NCBI RefSeq assembly: GCF_003255815.1
Contig: NC_037682.1
Span: 8,802,209-8,866,208, forward strand
Direction: 5' to 3'
DNA length: 64,000 bases
DNA from: Theropithecus gelada
Taxonomy: Eukaryota > Chordata > Mammalia > Primates > Cercopithecidae
In this document: positions 12,011 to 24,422 of the stretch, piece after piece
Layout: each line of letters opens with the position of its first letter
Numbering within the stretch: the first letter of the stretch is position 1
The notes under the pieces: model-generated
Databases searched by the model: none
Told to the model about the DNA's origin: nothing
What the model saw: the letters and a program-made list of their open reading frames with translations, nothing else
Translations under genes and position numbers: made by a program

Positions 12011-12220
12011 GGTGCGGCTGTCCCTTGGTGCATGGACATAGGTGTGGCCGTCCCTAGGTGCATGGACACAGGTGTGGCCATTCCTAGGTGCGTGGATGCA
12101 GAGCGTGGCTGTCCCTAGGTGCCTGGATGCAGAGTGTGGCCGTCCCTAGGTGCGTGGGCAGAGGTGTGGCCGTCCCTAGGTGTGTGGACACAGAGTGTGG
12201 CTGTCCCTAAGTGTCTGACC
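12011..12220. repeat. minisatellite, about 7 copies of a 30-31 bp unit
   Basis: The core TCCCTAGGTG (variants TCCCTTGGTG, TTCCTAGGTG, TCCCTAAGTG) recurs at 12021, 12051, 12081, 12112, 12143, 12173 and 12204. The intervening GTGGATGCAGAGTGTGGC-type text is also conserved. Lies about 0.4 kb beyond the OVOL1 3' end. Confidence 0.93.
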
Positions 12221-12644
12221 GCAAGTGATGTGAGCTTTGCACCCTCTTTTTGGGACTGTGGCTCCTCCTGTGGTCTAACCCTGGGGGGGTTCCTGGTAGG
12301 CCAAGACTGGATCCCTGGGTGACTACATAAAGCCTGGTGGTCTCAGCCTGGCAGAGGCCACCAGTCAGGATGCAGGGTGGTATGAGGCAGATGGACAGAG
12401 CCCAGGGGACCCCGCTGCTGCCACTGCTGAGAGCAGTGAATGCTGAACCAGGACTCAGCAGGCAGTGACTGTCCAAGGCCCTGGGCAGGTCACTTAAGCT
12501 ATCTGGGCCCGGCTCTTGTCTTGACCAGGGCGCCCCCGGTGACCGAAACGAGGAAAGGTTTGGATAAGAAAGCGTCAATCGTTTCGATTACTTCTCTGCA
12601 TGGGGAAAAAGGGACCCATAAGACAAAAACATCCAAAACACAGA

Positions 12645-14525
12645 AAACATTAGATCTCTGATTTTAATAGTTGAGAGGAAGGTTATAAAATAAAACAGAC
12701 AACACAGAGCTTCATGACAGCCTCGGATTGGCAGTCAACCCAGGGATACAGAAATGTAAACAAAAACAGAGCTTCCAGATAACATTATTGTGTGCTATGT
12801 AACTTTCAGAATACAGCAGCTCCCCAGACACTCTAAAGTCAAGTGAAACAAGAGTTTTTAGAATCAATCTATACACATTTCAGAGGGCAGTCCAGGAAGG
12901 CGCTTTCCTCTTAGGTCAGCCCAGGGCTGGGCTTGAGCCTGAGCCCAGGGAGGTGTAGACACTACCCATTTTGGGCAGGGGAGGCCAAAGTGGTTCTGCT
13001 TCGGGTGGGGTTTGGCTTTAAGGGGCTGCCCCGCTGGCTGTGTTCTGGGGACCACTTTTGCCTTTGCCTCTGGCAGGCTGGCTCTGACCCCTGCCTGTCT
13101 TTCCGTTTGGCCCACAAGACACACACCCCTTTATACCCAGAATCCCTTTCCCAGCTGCAGCAAGGGAGCCAGCCAGCCAGCCAGGATGGCTCTCCCCACG
13201 GGCACTCCAAACGCCAGCCTGGCCAGGTGAAAAAGTCAGAAAAAAGGCAACAGATACAATTTGATAGCCATCAAATCCTCTCCTCCCTCTGGAAGTTTCT
13301 GAGGTGCTGGTCGTCATTCTGTCCCATTTTTTGCCACTGTGCTAGGGCTTTTGACTCAACCAAGAAAAGGGCCGGCCTTCCAGCCTGGCCCTGCAAGAGT
13401 GTCCTAGTGCTTCAGGTAGTGGATGGACATCGTCATTCGTCCCACCTGCTGCCCCTTAAAGCCCCAGAAGGCCACACCCTCAGCATCAGGCCAGCTCTCC
13501 AGGTCACTGGGGCTTGCCTTGACAGGATGTGCAGGGCAGAGCCTGGAGGGAAGAGCAGAAGATGCCATGTGCTGTTTGCAGGAGCAGCCATCCAGGGCAC
13601 CGCTGGAGGAAGATCTTCCAGTGACTGTCTCAGCACGTACAAAGAATGGGGGTGGGCTGGGGCAGCCCCTGCCCAGAGCCAAGGCACAGAGGAGGTTTGA
13701 AATGTCCAGGATAAATAGAAGCGCATGGGAATGGAGAAAAGCCAGCTCCGTCCCGCTCTTAAAAACATCGCCATTGGCACCAAAAATATATTAACATCTG
13801 TACATTTGTCATCTTTAAAAAAAAAAATAAGGAAATAAAACCTTCTTGGCACCTTGCAGTTTATTTCTTAGAAATGAGGTGATATGTGGAAAGGCTTCCT
13901 GTGCGTGCACATGCACGCGCACACAGAGCAGTGCATACACACAAGCACACGCACACACACGGCTGGGCACACGTGTGCCTCTCCTTGCCGAAAGGACAGA
14001 GCCCTCCAGAACCCTGAGCATTAGAGGAAGCCCTGCCAGGTGGGGGGTTCGCTGCCAGCCCCCACCGCGGTTGTTTGCAGAGGTGCCCTTTGCCAGTGCT
14101 TTTGACTCTGCTGTCCACTGGGGACCTGCAGCCCCTGCCCTGTGCTGAGAGGCGGGGGCAGTGGGATCCTAGCTCGAATTTCCTCTGGGTAGGAAGTCCT
14201 GCTGCCAGGCACACAGTGCCTATCTCTGTGGGCAGCTGCTTCTAATTGAAGGCAGCCTTGGCCTCATCCTTTCTCCAGACATAGGCACATCTTCTCAGGC
14301 TCAGAGCAGCCTCAGACCATAAGTCAAAAACGCAAAAATGAGCAGAGGTCATTGCTGGGCCTGAGTGAGCACGTGTGCCCAGAAGGGAGACCAAGACACG
14401 GGGGCTCCAGTCCTGATCACTAGTGTTCGGGTGAGAGGTCGCAGGAGGGTGGGCTGGCCAGGCAGCTGGGAGGCAACCCTGGACCCTCTCAGGGCCTCTA
14501 GGAGCACCCCCAGGGCTCGAGCCAC
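12645..14525 (-). other. OVOL1: OVOL1 3' untranslated region
   Basis: Sequence downstream of the OVOL1 stop with no Alu. The distal end is inferred from a variant poly(A) signal ATTAAA (plus-strand TTTAAT, 12663-12668) followed by GT-rich minus-strand sequence. A canonical AATAAA on the minus strand at 13860-13865 offers a shorter form. A CA/CG-rich simple repeat lies at about 13903-13965. No long frame here resembles a known protein. Confidence 0.65.
12663..12668 (-). terminator. candidate distal OVOL1 poly(A) signal (ATTAAA)
   Basis: Minus-strand ATTAAA with a GT-rich downstream element (12640-12615 read on the minus strand). It would give the roughly 10-kb transcription unit I recall for the human gene. 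Confidence 0.5.
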
Positions 14526-17500
14526 TCACAGGTGGGGGCTGCCCTGCAGCAGGGAAGTGACAGTGTTCTGTAGTGCCACGGCCACCTTCTTGGAGGTCTT
14601 GCGCAGCAGTGGGCTGTCAGGGTGGTGCTCCTTCAGGTGCAGGACGTGGCCCTCCTGGCTCTCAGATGTGCAGCCACACTCCTCACACACGTACAGCTTG
14701 GCCCGCCGCTCCTTGTACGCGTACTTCTGCTGCACACCATGGATCTTCTTGAGGTGAGACTCCAGAGAGCAGCGCTGCGTGAAGGCCTTGTCACACAGGC
14801 TGCACTTGTAGGGCCGCACGCCTGCGGGGAGGACAGGGGCCAGCATCAGAGACCTGGCAGGGACTTAGGAGGCTGTCAGCTGCTTCTGGACACAGAAAGG
14901 ACAGGACCCCTGCCTCTCGGGCCAAGGGATGGACGGAGGCCTGTCCAACACCAATTTCCCGAGTGACTCTCAAATCAAAACTCCTAACTGATGAGCTCAG
15001 GAGGACTTGGGCCCTGAGCTCCGGGATGCCCTCCCAGGCTGCCCGTCACCGAGGGAGAGCAGGGGGTGCTGGGCTTTTCCCGTACGGCCGCAGCCAGGTG
15101 GATCTGGCATGCTTCTCCCAGCCATGGGCTTCTGCTTACCAGTGTGAGTTCGGACGTGTCTCTTGAGGTCGAAAGTGTCATTGAAGCCCTTCCCGCAGTA
15201 TGTGCAGAGGTGCCTCTTGACGTCGTTGTGACACTTCATGTGGCGGTTCAGCATGCGCTGGTAGGTGAAGGCCTTCTGGCAGATGTGGCAGGTGAACAGG
15301 TCTCCACTGGGACTGTCCCCAAGGGTCACCTGTGGGTGAGGACAGCATTGCTGACAGACCTCCAGAAGTTGGGGCCACAGGCTGGCAGATTGGGAAGACG
15401 TGGATGCCAGCCCCCAGTGCCCCTGAGGAGGGTGGTGCCCACCTCCCAGAGGCCACAGCTCTGTGCCATCTGCCTGGAGATCGGGACTCCTCTGCAGAAA
15501 CCTTGGCCCAGGTCCCAGGTCAGTCTCTGCCTACATCTCATTTGTGCCATGTCTTACGAGCTGGACACAGGTCTACATGCACGCCCCTGGCCCTCAGAGA
15601 CAGCGTGAGTGGCATTACCTTCATCTTGGTGCGCAGGAAGCCATGGTCTCTGCTCTGGGGGTCTGTCAAGGGTCCCATGTCTTCAGAGGGCAGCTGGGCC
15701 ACCACACAGGGCCCAGGGGCCACACTGTAGCTAGAGTCTCGAAGGCTCATGTTCAAAGCCAGGGGGCAGGAAGGGGGTTCGGCCACAGAGGGCTCCGGCT
15801 CCCGGTAGGGTTGTGGTGGGCAGAAGCCCAGGCTGACTGGGGAGAGAACAGACAGGTGAGGGGCTTGGTAGAGAAGAGAGGATCCAGCGGGGTTTCTGGA
15901 AGCTTCCCTATCCATGAGACGGCTGGAACCTGGAGACTCCGTCCCTCCCATCGCAGACGTGTGGCAGAGCGGGGCTGCCCCGACCACCACTGCTGTACCG
16001 CCCTCCTGCCCTATTAAGGTAATTGCAGGTGATGCCAGCCAAGCGCCACTGCCCGCTGAGTAATTTGTGTCTTAGCGGAACTGGGAGGACCGAATTGCCC
16101 TGCCAATTATCCCTCTGGAGTTGTCTGCCTGCCCCACCTGGGCCAGTCCCTCTGAATTCCAGGCCTCATCCACTCTCCTACAGGGACAAAGGGCACTGGG
16201 AGCCGGAGCCCTCTGTGGCCGAACCCCCTTCCTGCACCCTGGCTTTGAACATGAGCCAGTGGAGACCTTCTGCCCAGGGACAGCTCTTGGAGCTGCATCA
16301 GAATGGTCCCCGGTGGTCTGGGCCGCTCCAGGCCTCTCCTCCGACAGATTTGGCTGCTGGTCTTGGGGGTGTGGGTGGTCCTAGCCCTGCCTCCCACCCC
16401 CACCCCAGCAGGCGGGTCCCTGCTGTTGTAGCCCAGGGCTCCAGGCTCTCCACTCCCAGCTGGTCCCAGCTCTGCGGGGAAACAGGCCAGGTGGGTGGAA
16501 CAGGGAGGAGGTCAGGGAGCTGCAGGTGGATGCAGCCTAACAGTCTCGGCGGCCTGCCCAGGCTTATGCAACCCTCCCCCTCGGCAGGACCGCTCGCTGG
16601 GGCATGTCGGGCTGGGCTCCCTCAGCAGCGGCAGCACCGATACCTGGCAGCCCTTGGATGCAGCCACGCCCCACAGCAGGCACCTCACACCGAGCGGGCC
16701 AGGGAGGCTTGGCTTCAGACCCTAAGCCCAGTGCTGACTACAGACGACCAGAAAGAGAGCACTCTTGAGGGACACAGAGAGACAATTCTCAAAGCCAACA
16801 GAGCTGGGGCAAATTTTTCAACTTAATATTTTTCTTCCAAAGAGCCTGAGCTCAGTACTTGAAACCCGTAAGCTAAGGACATCCTCCAAGCTTCAGAAGG
16901 AAAAATCACCAGGGGCCTATGACCTAAAGGATGAGTGAGCTTCTGAGGGAGGCTGATGTGGGATTGCAGAAGCAGGAGCATGGCCCTGTGCACCCTGCCG
17001 CCCCGCAGTCAGCGAGGCAGAGAACGGGCAAGGGCCCAGGCAGGAGGGCTACTGCCCTCACCTCTTCTCCCAGAGGACAGGGACGTGGGGGAAGCAGAGG
17101 AATGTGGTTGTGGAGCAAGGGTGCGTTTGACAGTGCTGAAGTTTTGGGAGAGGCCCCAGCCCTCGCCCCCTCAAAACACAACAAAGGTCTGAGAGAGAAG
17201 AATGCACCCGCCGCCGCCCAGAACCCGTCCTGCAGGCACTGGCGTCCGTCTGTCCGGGGGCCTTTAATGGGCCACCTCATTCCTAGGGTTGATTCATCAG
17301 CGCCTGGCCCAGGCCTGGCCTCTGGGCTGGCATTGCACCTCTCTCTGAGCCTGAGTGTCGGGGTCTGGCTGTCTACCCCGGCTTGTTCCCCTGCCACAGG
17401 AGCTGTCTGGCTGGGGGTGGGCAGGGGCGATGGTGAGCTTCTCATGCAGGCTCACCAGCTATTGGAGACCTTGGCTGAGAATTCAAAGCTGGATGACATT

Positions 17501-20500
17501 TTCCATTTCTCAATCCAGGTGGAGACAAACAGGAACCCCTACCCTCCTCTGCCTGTCAGTACTGGATGGTGTGAGCGAGGTCCCCCAGCCGCACCACAGC
17601 AGGAGACAGCAGATGAGGGACGGGCTGAGCCCACAACAGTGGCTGCTCTGGGCTGTCCTGCTCCACCAGAGGGAAGGCTCATGGTCAGGGTCCTGAGATC
17701 CATGCATTTGGGAGGTAGACCTGTGTCCTTTGCCCGCCTCTGATGTTCCACACAAACCTGGCCGAGCTGGTGCTGGGAGACCGGGGCCAGAGAGAGTGGG
17801 CCTGCCTGCTTTGGCTCTCTGGTCCACCTCCACCCTGAGTGAGGGGCAGAGGAGGCTGGACGGGCAGCCACCCGCCGCCAGGGTGGGGATGTTTGCCTCA
17901 TCCCACCCACCCTGCCAAACCTGTCTCCCTGCCACCCCCATGAGCATGTCCCTCCTGCGGCCACACGCACAGGGAGTGCGCACTGGCGTGCCACCTGGCA
18001 CTGAGTGTCGCTGAGTGGCAGTAGGCAGGAAGCAGAACTGGTTGGGCCCTGCTTGTGGTGCTCTCTGTCCCTAATTAGATGTTTCCGGCAAGGCGGTGGC
18101 GCTGTGACCACTCATCACCCACCCACAGCTGTGGAGTATGGCAAGGCCAAACTAGCCTGGCCCTCTTCCTACTGCCTGGGGGCTTAAGGGTCCCCTCCTG
18201 CTAGCCCAACTTGCCTCTACCTGGACAATGTTTAGGGCCAGACCCAGAGCAGAGGCACGGACACCGAGGAACCGTGTCCAGGGCAGTTGCCCATCGAGGC
18301 CTGTCTCCTGCCTTAGCCTCTGTAAGTCCTCCATCTCTTGAATGGAAAGCTGTTGGCCCAGATGTTGGGCATGAGGCCTGTCCCTGGCTCTCTGGAGAGA
18401 GCAAATGAAGCAGATGCAAGGATGACCCCCTCCTGGGCCCCGCTGACCACATGGGTGCTGCCCTGGAACATGGGGGTCAGCCCAGTTCTGAAGGTGAGAC
18501 GGGGGCCCAGCATGTCAGCACAGTGCAGCTGGTTTTCAGCAGCCTTACACCCTTATCAGGAAGGGCTGGTGCCCCCGTGCCCATCTCCTCTGTTCCCTGT
18601 AGGTCAGCTAGCAAATCATCCAAAAGGACCCAGCACCAGCCAGAGGCAGGCCAGCCCAGAAACGCATGGGCCAGTCTCTGCTCTTTCTGTTCCCACTGTG
18701 AACTTCCAGAAGTTCCTTCAGACAGTATATTTTCCCTCTTTCCCAACCACTTTTCACTGGGTATCCACAAAGAAGTTAAAACTGTGCCCTGGACCTCCTG
18801 CCAGGGTGCCCGCCCAGAACAGTGGGGGCAGTGCTTCCTGTGGCAGCCCCAACCAGCCGGGCACAGGCCCAGTGTCCCTGTGGGACTCCATCCAGGACTT
18901 GCTGAAGTGGCCGATGATACAAAGGAGCCCCGACTTCACCCATGGCCAGCTTCCCTCGCCATCCTCCCTGCGGCCAAAGGACTTGCCCTCACCTGTTCTT
19001 TCCAGGACAAATCCTCTGCCAGGTTTCTGCCTCAGGACACCCAAGCTCAGCACAGACAGCCTAGCAGCCTGGGTGACAGGATCCCGGCGGACAGGTAGGA
19101 GTCTCAGCTAGCTGGCTGCCCAGGCCCATCCTGCTCCTCTGTCTCTATCCACTGTGTGGCTGTCCACTCTCCCAGCCCCACTCCCTGGCAAGCACAGCAA
19201 ACATCTCCTTCGCTGCCAAACACAGCCAAGGAACTACTACAGGGTAACCATCCCATTGGAGGCTGGAGCTCTCCCCATCCTCACCCCCGACGCATCCTTG
19301 GGCCCCAAAGCTCACTCTCAGCCTTCCTGACCAGCTGGAAAGAGACCTGCCCAAGTGCCCACACTACCTAGCGGTAGAGCCAGGCTGGGCCGCATTCCTT
19401 GAAGGAAGCTCCAGTGTCCCACCGCCCAGCCTGCTGGCCTCCCTGAGCTCGAGTGTCCACCAGGCTAGTGGCAGAGCAGACCGTGGCCAGCCCAGTGACA
19501 GAGGGGAGGCTGGGAAGCCTGGAAGAGGCCCTGGGATGCTCCTTGACTCCAGCTTCCAGTCTGTCCTCAGGTGCCTTCCTGACCTGGAGATTTCACTCAG
19601 CAGGGGGTGGGGCTCTGCTGGGGAGTTGGGAGAACCAGCTTCAACCCTGTTCCTGGAGCCCTTCCCTGGTCAGTCCAGGAGGTAGAATTTACTCCCTGAG
19701 TACAGGTGCCTGGGTTTATCCTCAAGGAACCAGGCATTACTCCCTGTCACTCCAAGTCAATATTGACATAACAAAGGAAGGCGAGGGGAGGGCAGTTGTG
19801 GGGGGGGCGGGGCGGTGGCTCAAGGTGGCTTCCCAGCCAGTAATCCTTTCAAGTCTCCAGGGCGCATGCATGGAGCTGTCTTCACCTCTTCCCAGGGGAA
19901 AGATTCTGCCCTGGGAGTGAGAAGCTCTAGAACTCTACCTGGGGGAGAGAGGCTGATGTGATTGTCAAACTCGGGCCCTGGAATCAGTGCTGTCGGGCTG
20001 GGGCCCAGCACCTCTGGCCAGTAAAACCTTCCCCTTCCAGGTGGTCTCTGGGAGGCTTTGAGGGTCTCAGAGGAACCTGGCAGCAAGGTCAGAACTCAAA
20101 CACTCCCACGTTCCTGGGCCCTCCACTGGAAATAGGGTCAACGCTTAGCTGGTCACAACGTTCCAGGAATCTGTGAGGCGAACGGAAACGTGCCCAGCTG
20201 GCTCTGGGGTCATGGTTGGCTGGTGATGGAATGGCCCAGCCAGGGGACAGGCCAGCACAAAACACACCCCCACTCTCCAGCCATCTGAGGCACCCGAGCG
20301 TGGACTGCGGACATTCCCTTTCTCGTTGCCAAAAACTGTGGGAAAACTCTTCAGTGGGCCACATGGCTTTCAGAGGTAAAATTAAGTTCTCTATCTTCTA
20401 CCCTTTACTTGACCCACAGGATTCTCTCCTTGCCAGAGAGATGAGGACAAATTCTCCCTTCATCCTTGAGACTGGACTCCCGTCACACATCCTGGAGGAG

Positions 20501-22457
20501 CCTACAGAGAAGCCGGCAGGTCTCCCTCACCTGGACGGTGGCAGCCGGTGGCCCGGACCACCCAGAGGCCCTCCCCTGCACCTGATGGGACAGCCCCTGG
20601 GGCATAAGTCTCCCCTGCCACTTCCACTGTGGCCACTAGAACTGTGGTGGAGAAAATCGCTAGGACACAAAGAAGTCAATGATTTCAACAAACGGAATTT
20701 CTTTGTTCTTTGTAAAAGTCAACACATGATCTGTTACTGATTGGGATGTGAAATAAAACTAAAAATAACAGCACACTGAGCCTGGCTCAGAGCTCAGCTC
20801 ACCTTTACCACGGTCCAAGTTCAGTTTATCAGATTCCAAGGAGCAGCTAAGCAGCAAGTCAAACATAGGTGAGGGCGGAGGGCCGAGCGGGGAGGGGGCT
20901 CCGGCCCTGTGCGTGCCCCTACAAACCCCCAGGTAGAGAACCAGCCAGTTCACCAGGGATGGTGGCCAAGCAAGAAGCTATAAACAGAATCCTGAGCCCA
21001 CACACTAATCTGCCACAGGTAAGAAGGCCACTCACGTCCCTTTTTGCCTCAGTTTCCCCAATGGGGTTATCAGGGTCTTCTGGCACATTCCCTTGTTTTA
21101 AGGAACTGTGAAAGAGGGGTCCCCTTGAGATCAGGTTAAGCTGTGAAACATCCTGCCAGCACCACAGGCCACAAAGACCTCACCACACTGTCTTCAACAG
21201 CTGATTCAGGAGGGAAACTGAGCAAGAGCCCTCACAGGGCCCCTGACTGCTGCCCTCATTTCCCCACTTTCCTACAAGGCCTGGGGCGGTGCCAGGGAGT
21301 CTGCAGATCAAGGGTCAAAGTCAGTTGGTTAATTACTCCCCCCTCCCCCCTCGGAGGGGCTGGGCTGGGCGTTCAGAGCGTCCCCGCCCCGCCCCCACGG
21401 CCTGGGGAGGGGGGCGTTCGGAAGGAAGCAGGCTTTCTCCAGACCAAAGACTTTGTTGGGGGTTGGGGAGGACAGAAGGGATAGGAGTGTTCTTGGGGCG
21501 TTCAGGGGAAGATGCCGCTGGAGGAAGAAGCAACTCGGGTTACTCATTCACAGTCGACGCTGTCTAGGCGTTTGCCAAAAATAACTGGGTACACCAGCTT
21601 CCCCGGGCCTGGCCCCCCGCTGTGGGGTGGGCTCCCTTCAGCTGCTTTCTATGCAATTGTGTCCTCCGCCAAGGTGAAGGAAGTGCGTTTCTAGCAGACG
21701 TGAGACCCGATCCCACCTCTGCTTTAAGGGCAAGAGGGGCGCAGCGGGCGCCTGCCCTACCGTCTCGGCGCACTGCGCGGGACCAGGAGCCGGAGCCCCA
21801 CGAAAATTTGGGGGCCCACACCCCCCACCGGCTCGACCCTCACTCCGACCCGGCCACCAGTGTTGTCGGGGAGGAGGAAGGACCTGTGCGAGCGGCTGGA
21901 GCTCAGAGTCTTTTAACACAAATCTCGGCCGAAACTCCAGCTCGCTCCCCGCCCCCCAAAGTGGCATCGCTCCAGTGCCCTCCTCCCGCCTCATGCAAAT
22001 CCCGGTTTTCTGGATTTACGACGTCGGAGCCGAGGGTCTCTCAGCGGTGACACACCCCGCTGCCTCCTCTGTGCCGCGGTTCAGGGGGTGGGGGTAAGCG
22101 GTTCCGCGCCCCCTAGGCCCTGGGAGCGGCTCCGCTTCCACCATGCAGCCCCCGCCCCCACCGGCGCTCTTCCGCCGGCCCCGCCCCCGCCCCCTGTGCC
22201 CCGGGTCGGGAGCCGCGGGCCCACCCAGCCTGGGCCGCAGCCGCATCAGCCCCGGAGCCCACACCGCGCCTGCCGTCCGGCTCCGCGGACCTACCTGCGC
22301 CCGCCCGCAGCCTCGACGCCGTGGCGGGCGTCCCAGGCCGGAGGGCGGCTGCCTCACCTGGCACGTAGATCTCGCCGCGCTCCTCGTCTGGGAGCTCGCT
22401 CCAGTTCCTCTTGCACGTGGAGACGCACGGCTTCTTCACCAGGAACGCGCGGGGCAT
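14526..22457 (-). CDS. OVOL1: OVOL1, Ovo-like zinc-finger repressor, 267 aa
   Basis: Nuclear C2H2 zinc-finger transcriptional repressor of epithelial and germ-line differentiation. Four coding exons (minus strand): 22457-22358, 15836-15619, 15329-15140, 14821-14526, joined at phases 1, 0 and 1 with GT/AG introns, total 804 bp. The ATG opens MPRAFLVKK, a SNAG-type repressor motif. Residues about 34-106 form a P/S-rich linker. Zinc fingers: F118-H140 (C120, C123), H146-H168, Y174-H197 and the atypical Y213-H236. Stop TGA at 14526-14528. Length equals the human protein as I recall it. Intron 1 (15837-22357) is Alu-free and carries an inverted copy of part of exon 2 (see 16198-16257). Head to head with AP5B1. 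Recognition is by sequence; function is from the family. Confidence 0.97.
15744..15803 (-). repeat. inverted repeat arm within OVOL1 exon 2
   Basis: Sense exon 2 bases coding roughly from GEPEPSVAEPPS through LALNMS-type residues. The reverse complement recurs at 16198-16257. Confidence 0.93.
16198..16257 (+). repeat. inverted partial copy of OVOL1 exon 2
   Basis: 60 bp equal to the reverse complement of 15744-15803 except for one base (C to A within CTGCACCCT, about 16236). Similarity stops abruptly on both sides. The arms are separated by 394 bp, and this copy lies in intron 1, antisense to the gene. Confidence 0.93.
16258..22357 (-). other. OVOL1 intron 1, non-repetitive
   Basis: Roughly 6.1 kb with no Alu, unusual next to the Alu-dense flanks. 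Long plus-strand frames (16931-17743, 18338-19111) lack family resemblance or splice partners and look like chance frames in GC-rich DNA. Confidence 0.6.
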
Positions 22458-23500
22458 TTTCGAACCCTCGTCGCTGGACACGGGCCGCTTCCGTAACTGA
22501 AGCCGGGAACCGTCCCACCTTTGCGGGGCCGGGCTGAACGCCGGGAACGGGGCACAGCAGGGAAGGAGTCGCTAAGGCGCCCCTACGTTCCGGGGAAGGT
22601 CCGAGCCCGGACGGCGCGCGCCGGTTCCAACTCCGCAGAGTGTCGCCGTCTTCCCTGCAAACGAGGTCCCTTGAGGCCAGGTGCACCGGGAAGCGGCAGG
22701 TAAGCGTCTCCCGGCTCGACTGGCGTCCCCGCGGCCGCTCGGGAAGTCTTAAAGTGCGAGCCGGACGGACGGGTTGACGCTTTATTGGCTCGCGGCGGTG
22801 TGTGTTGGTGGCTGGGGCGGGGGGGTGGGGGGCGGTGATCTGATCTAATTAGCTTGGAGTGGCCTGGGGAGCGACGGCGCATGCGTTGGGAAATAACGGT
22901 GACAACCCACCTATTTGTTACCTGTCGAACCGGTTTCCATTCCGCTGCGGGTGAGGTGGCCTCGCGGCCCGGGCGGGGCGGCCGGGCAGGGCGGGGGGCG
23001 GGCGTCGGGCACTCTGCCCCTGGCTGCCCAGCGGGCCCGGCTCCAGCGGGACCTCCCAGCCAGGCGAACCGGCGTTTGCAAACAGGGGTTTCGGAGGGAG
23101 CGGAGCAGGGAGGGAGGGGGCAACGTTATTTGCACCGGCGCTGGCACGCTCCGCGGGTGATGACACGAAACTCGTCCAACTGGGGCCGGCCTAACCCGGC
23201 GCGCCCGAGGCTCCTGGGGAGGCGCGAAGCCGCCGGGCGGGAACGGGCGGCCCGGTCCGCACTTGTTGAACCGGGCCTGGGCCCAGGCGGCGTGGGATCC
23301 CAAAGGCCTGGCTGAGCAACTCGTGGCTCAGCCGGTGGGTGTTTGCTGGGCGCCGGCTTCGTGCGAAAAGGCACGCAGGGCCGCAGGAGCGTCCCCGGCC
23401 GGTGTGCGGGGAGGCGCGGACCGCGCGACCGAGTACCCGGCAGAGAACCCGCGTTCTGCCCTGAAGCCTTCACGGAGGAAGTGGCTTCAACTGCGCGGAG
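21700..23500. promoter_or_regulatory. CpG-rich OVOL1 promoter region
   Basis: Dense CpG and GC boxes surround OVOL1 exon 1. On the minus strand a CCAAT box (plus ATTGG, 22784-22788) lies about 35 bp upstream of an A/T-rich TTTAAGA-like word near 22750, so transcription may start near 22720. The exact start is inferred. Confidence 0.7.
22894..22899 (-). promoter_or_regulatory. candidate OVOL1/MYB site (CCGTTA)
   Basis: The minus strand reads CCGTTA, the core bound by Ovo-family zinc fingers; the plus strand reads TAACGG, a MYB-type YAACNG word. It lies about 440 bp upstream of the OVOL1 ATG. OVOL1 is known to repress its own promoter in competition with c-MYB; that this copy is the site is inference. 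Confidence 0.45.
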
Positions 23501-24329
23501 TGCGCCGAGAGCCCGACAGACCCCCACGTCTTGGCCACTGGGACTTATGCACCCTCAAAAACTCTCCTTGTCCCAAATGGGTGGATTTCAGGTGCAGCCA
23601 GGCTGGTGGAATGCGGAGGGCTGGGGACCTCAGACCGGGAAAGGCCCAGCCGCCTTTGACCTGCTACGGCCACCGCGGAGAGCTTCCTACCCACGGCCTG
23701 CCCTGGGCTGAGGTTCAGCCTGGGACCCGCGCCCCCAGCCACTCTTCATACTCTCCTCAGGCCCCAGGCCCATGTGGAGGGATGCCCCTGCTCCTCAGAG
23801 GCCTCCATGAAGCCCACGCTCCCATCCCATCGTGACACTTTGGGGTTGGCTGGGCTTCCCTCACTCGCTGACCTACTTAAGGGCAGGGATGGGGCGTTCG
23901 CGTTTGCCTCTTCCCCTGCCTTTCCAAGGGCTGTGACCTCCACTCTGATCCCAGCCAGACCTTTGAGTTCAACTGACATTAAGTGAACACCTGGTATGTG
24001 CCTATCTTTTGAGGTGAATCCAGGAGAAACAACCTTAAACCACTCTCTGTCCAGGAGAGAGGTGCAATTAGTTCATTCGTTCAACAAGTATTGATTGAGC
24101 AGTTTTGTTGTGCCACCCCCTGATGGGCTGGTACACAGTGGGTGCTCGGTGGATACTATGGTGAAGTCTTCACAGATGTCCCTAGACACAAGGTGCAGTC
24201 TTCCCCATCAGAGGAGCAACTCCAGTGTCCAGAAGGACAGGACACTGGGTAAATAAAGTGAAGCCGGCCAAGGGAACCCCTCCCTGCACAAGGTGTGGTT
24301 ACAGGGTGTGGAATGGGGCCCGAGGTGGG

Positions 24330-24422
24330 AGGCAGTGTTGTCTACTGCTATATCCCCAGCTGTGCCTGGCACAAAGTGGGTTATCAATAAATGTTTGTTG
24401 AATGAATGAATATCCTCTTTTC
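24330..24422 (+). mobile_element. L2 LINE 3' end remnant
   Basis: CCCAGCTGTGCCTGGCAC followed by TCAATAAATGTTTGTTGAATGAATGA-type text is the classic L2 3' terminus. Similar MIR/L2 words occur at 23980-24110. Confidence 0.75.

Noticed and set aside
12011..12220. Regular 30-bp repeats as a CRISPR array
   Set aside because: Units are contiguous, without unique spacers, in a primate genome; a minisatellite.
12933..13700. 255-codon plus-strand open frame antisense to the OVOL1 3'UTR
   Set aside because: GC-rich sequence with no family resemblance, no splice context and no promoter in view; chance frame.
16023..16826. 267-codon plus-strand frame containing an OVOL1-like peptide
   Set aside because: The OVOL1-like part is only the 60-bp inverted copy of exon 2; the rest is unrelated. 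The equal length to OVOL1 is coincidence.
16931..19111. Long plus-strand frames of 270 and 257 codons in OVOL1 intron 1
   Set aside because: No recognisable domains and low-information Pro/Ser/Gly-rich text; expected at this base composition.
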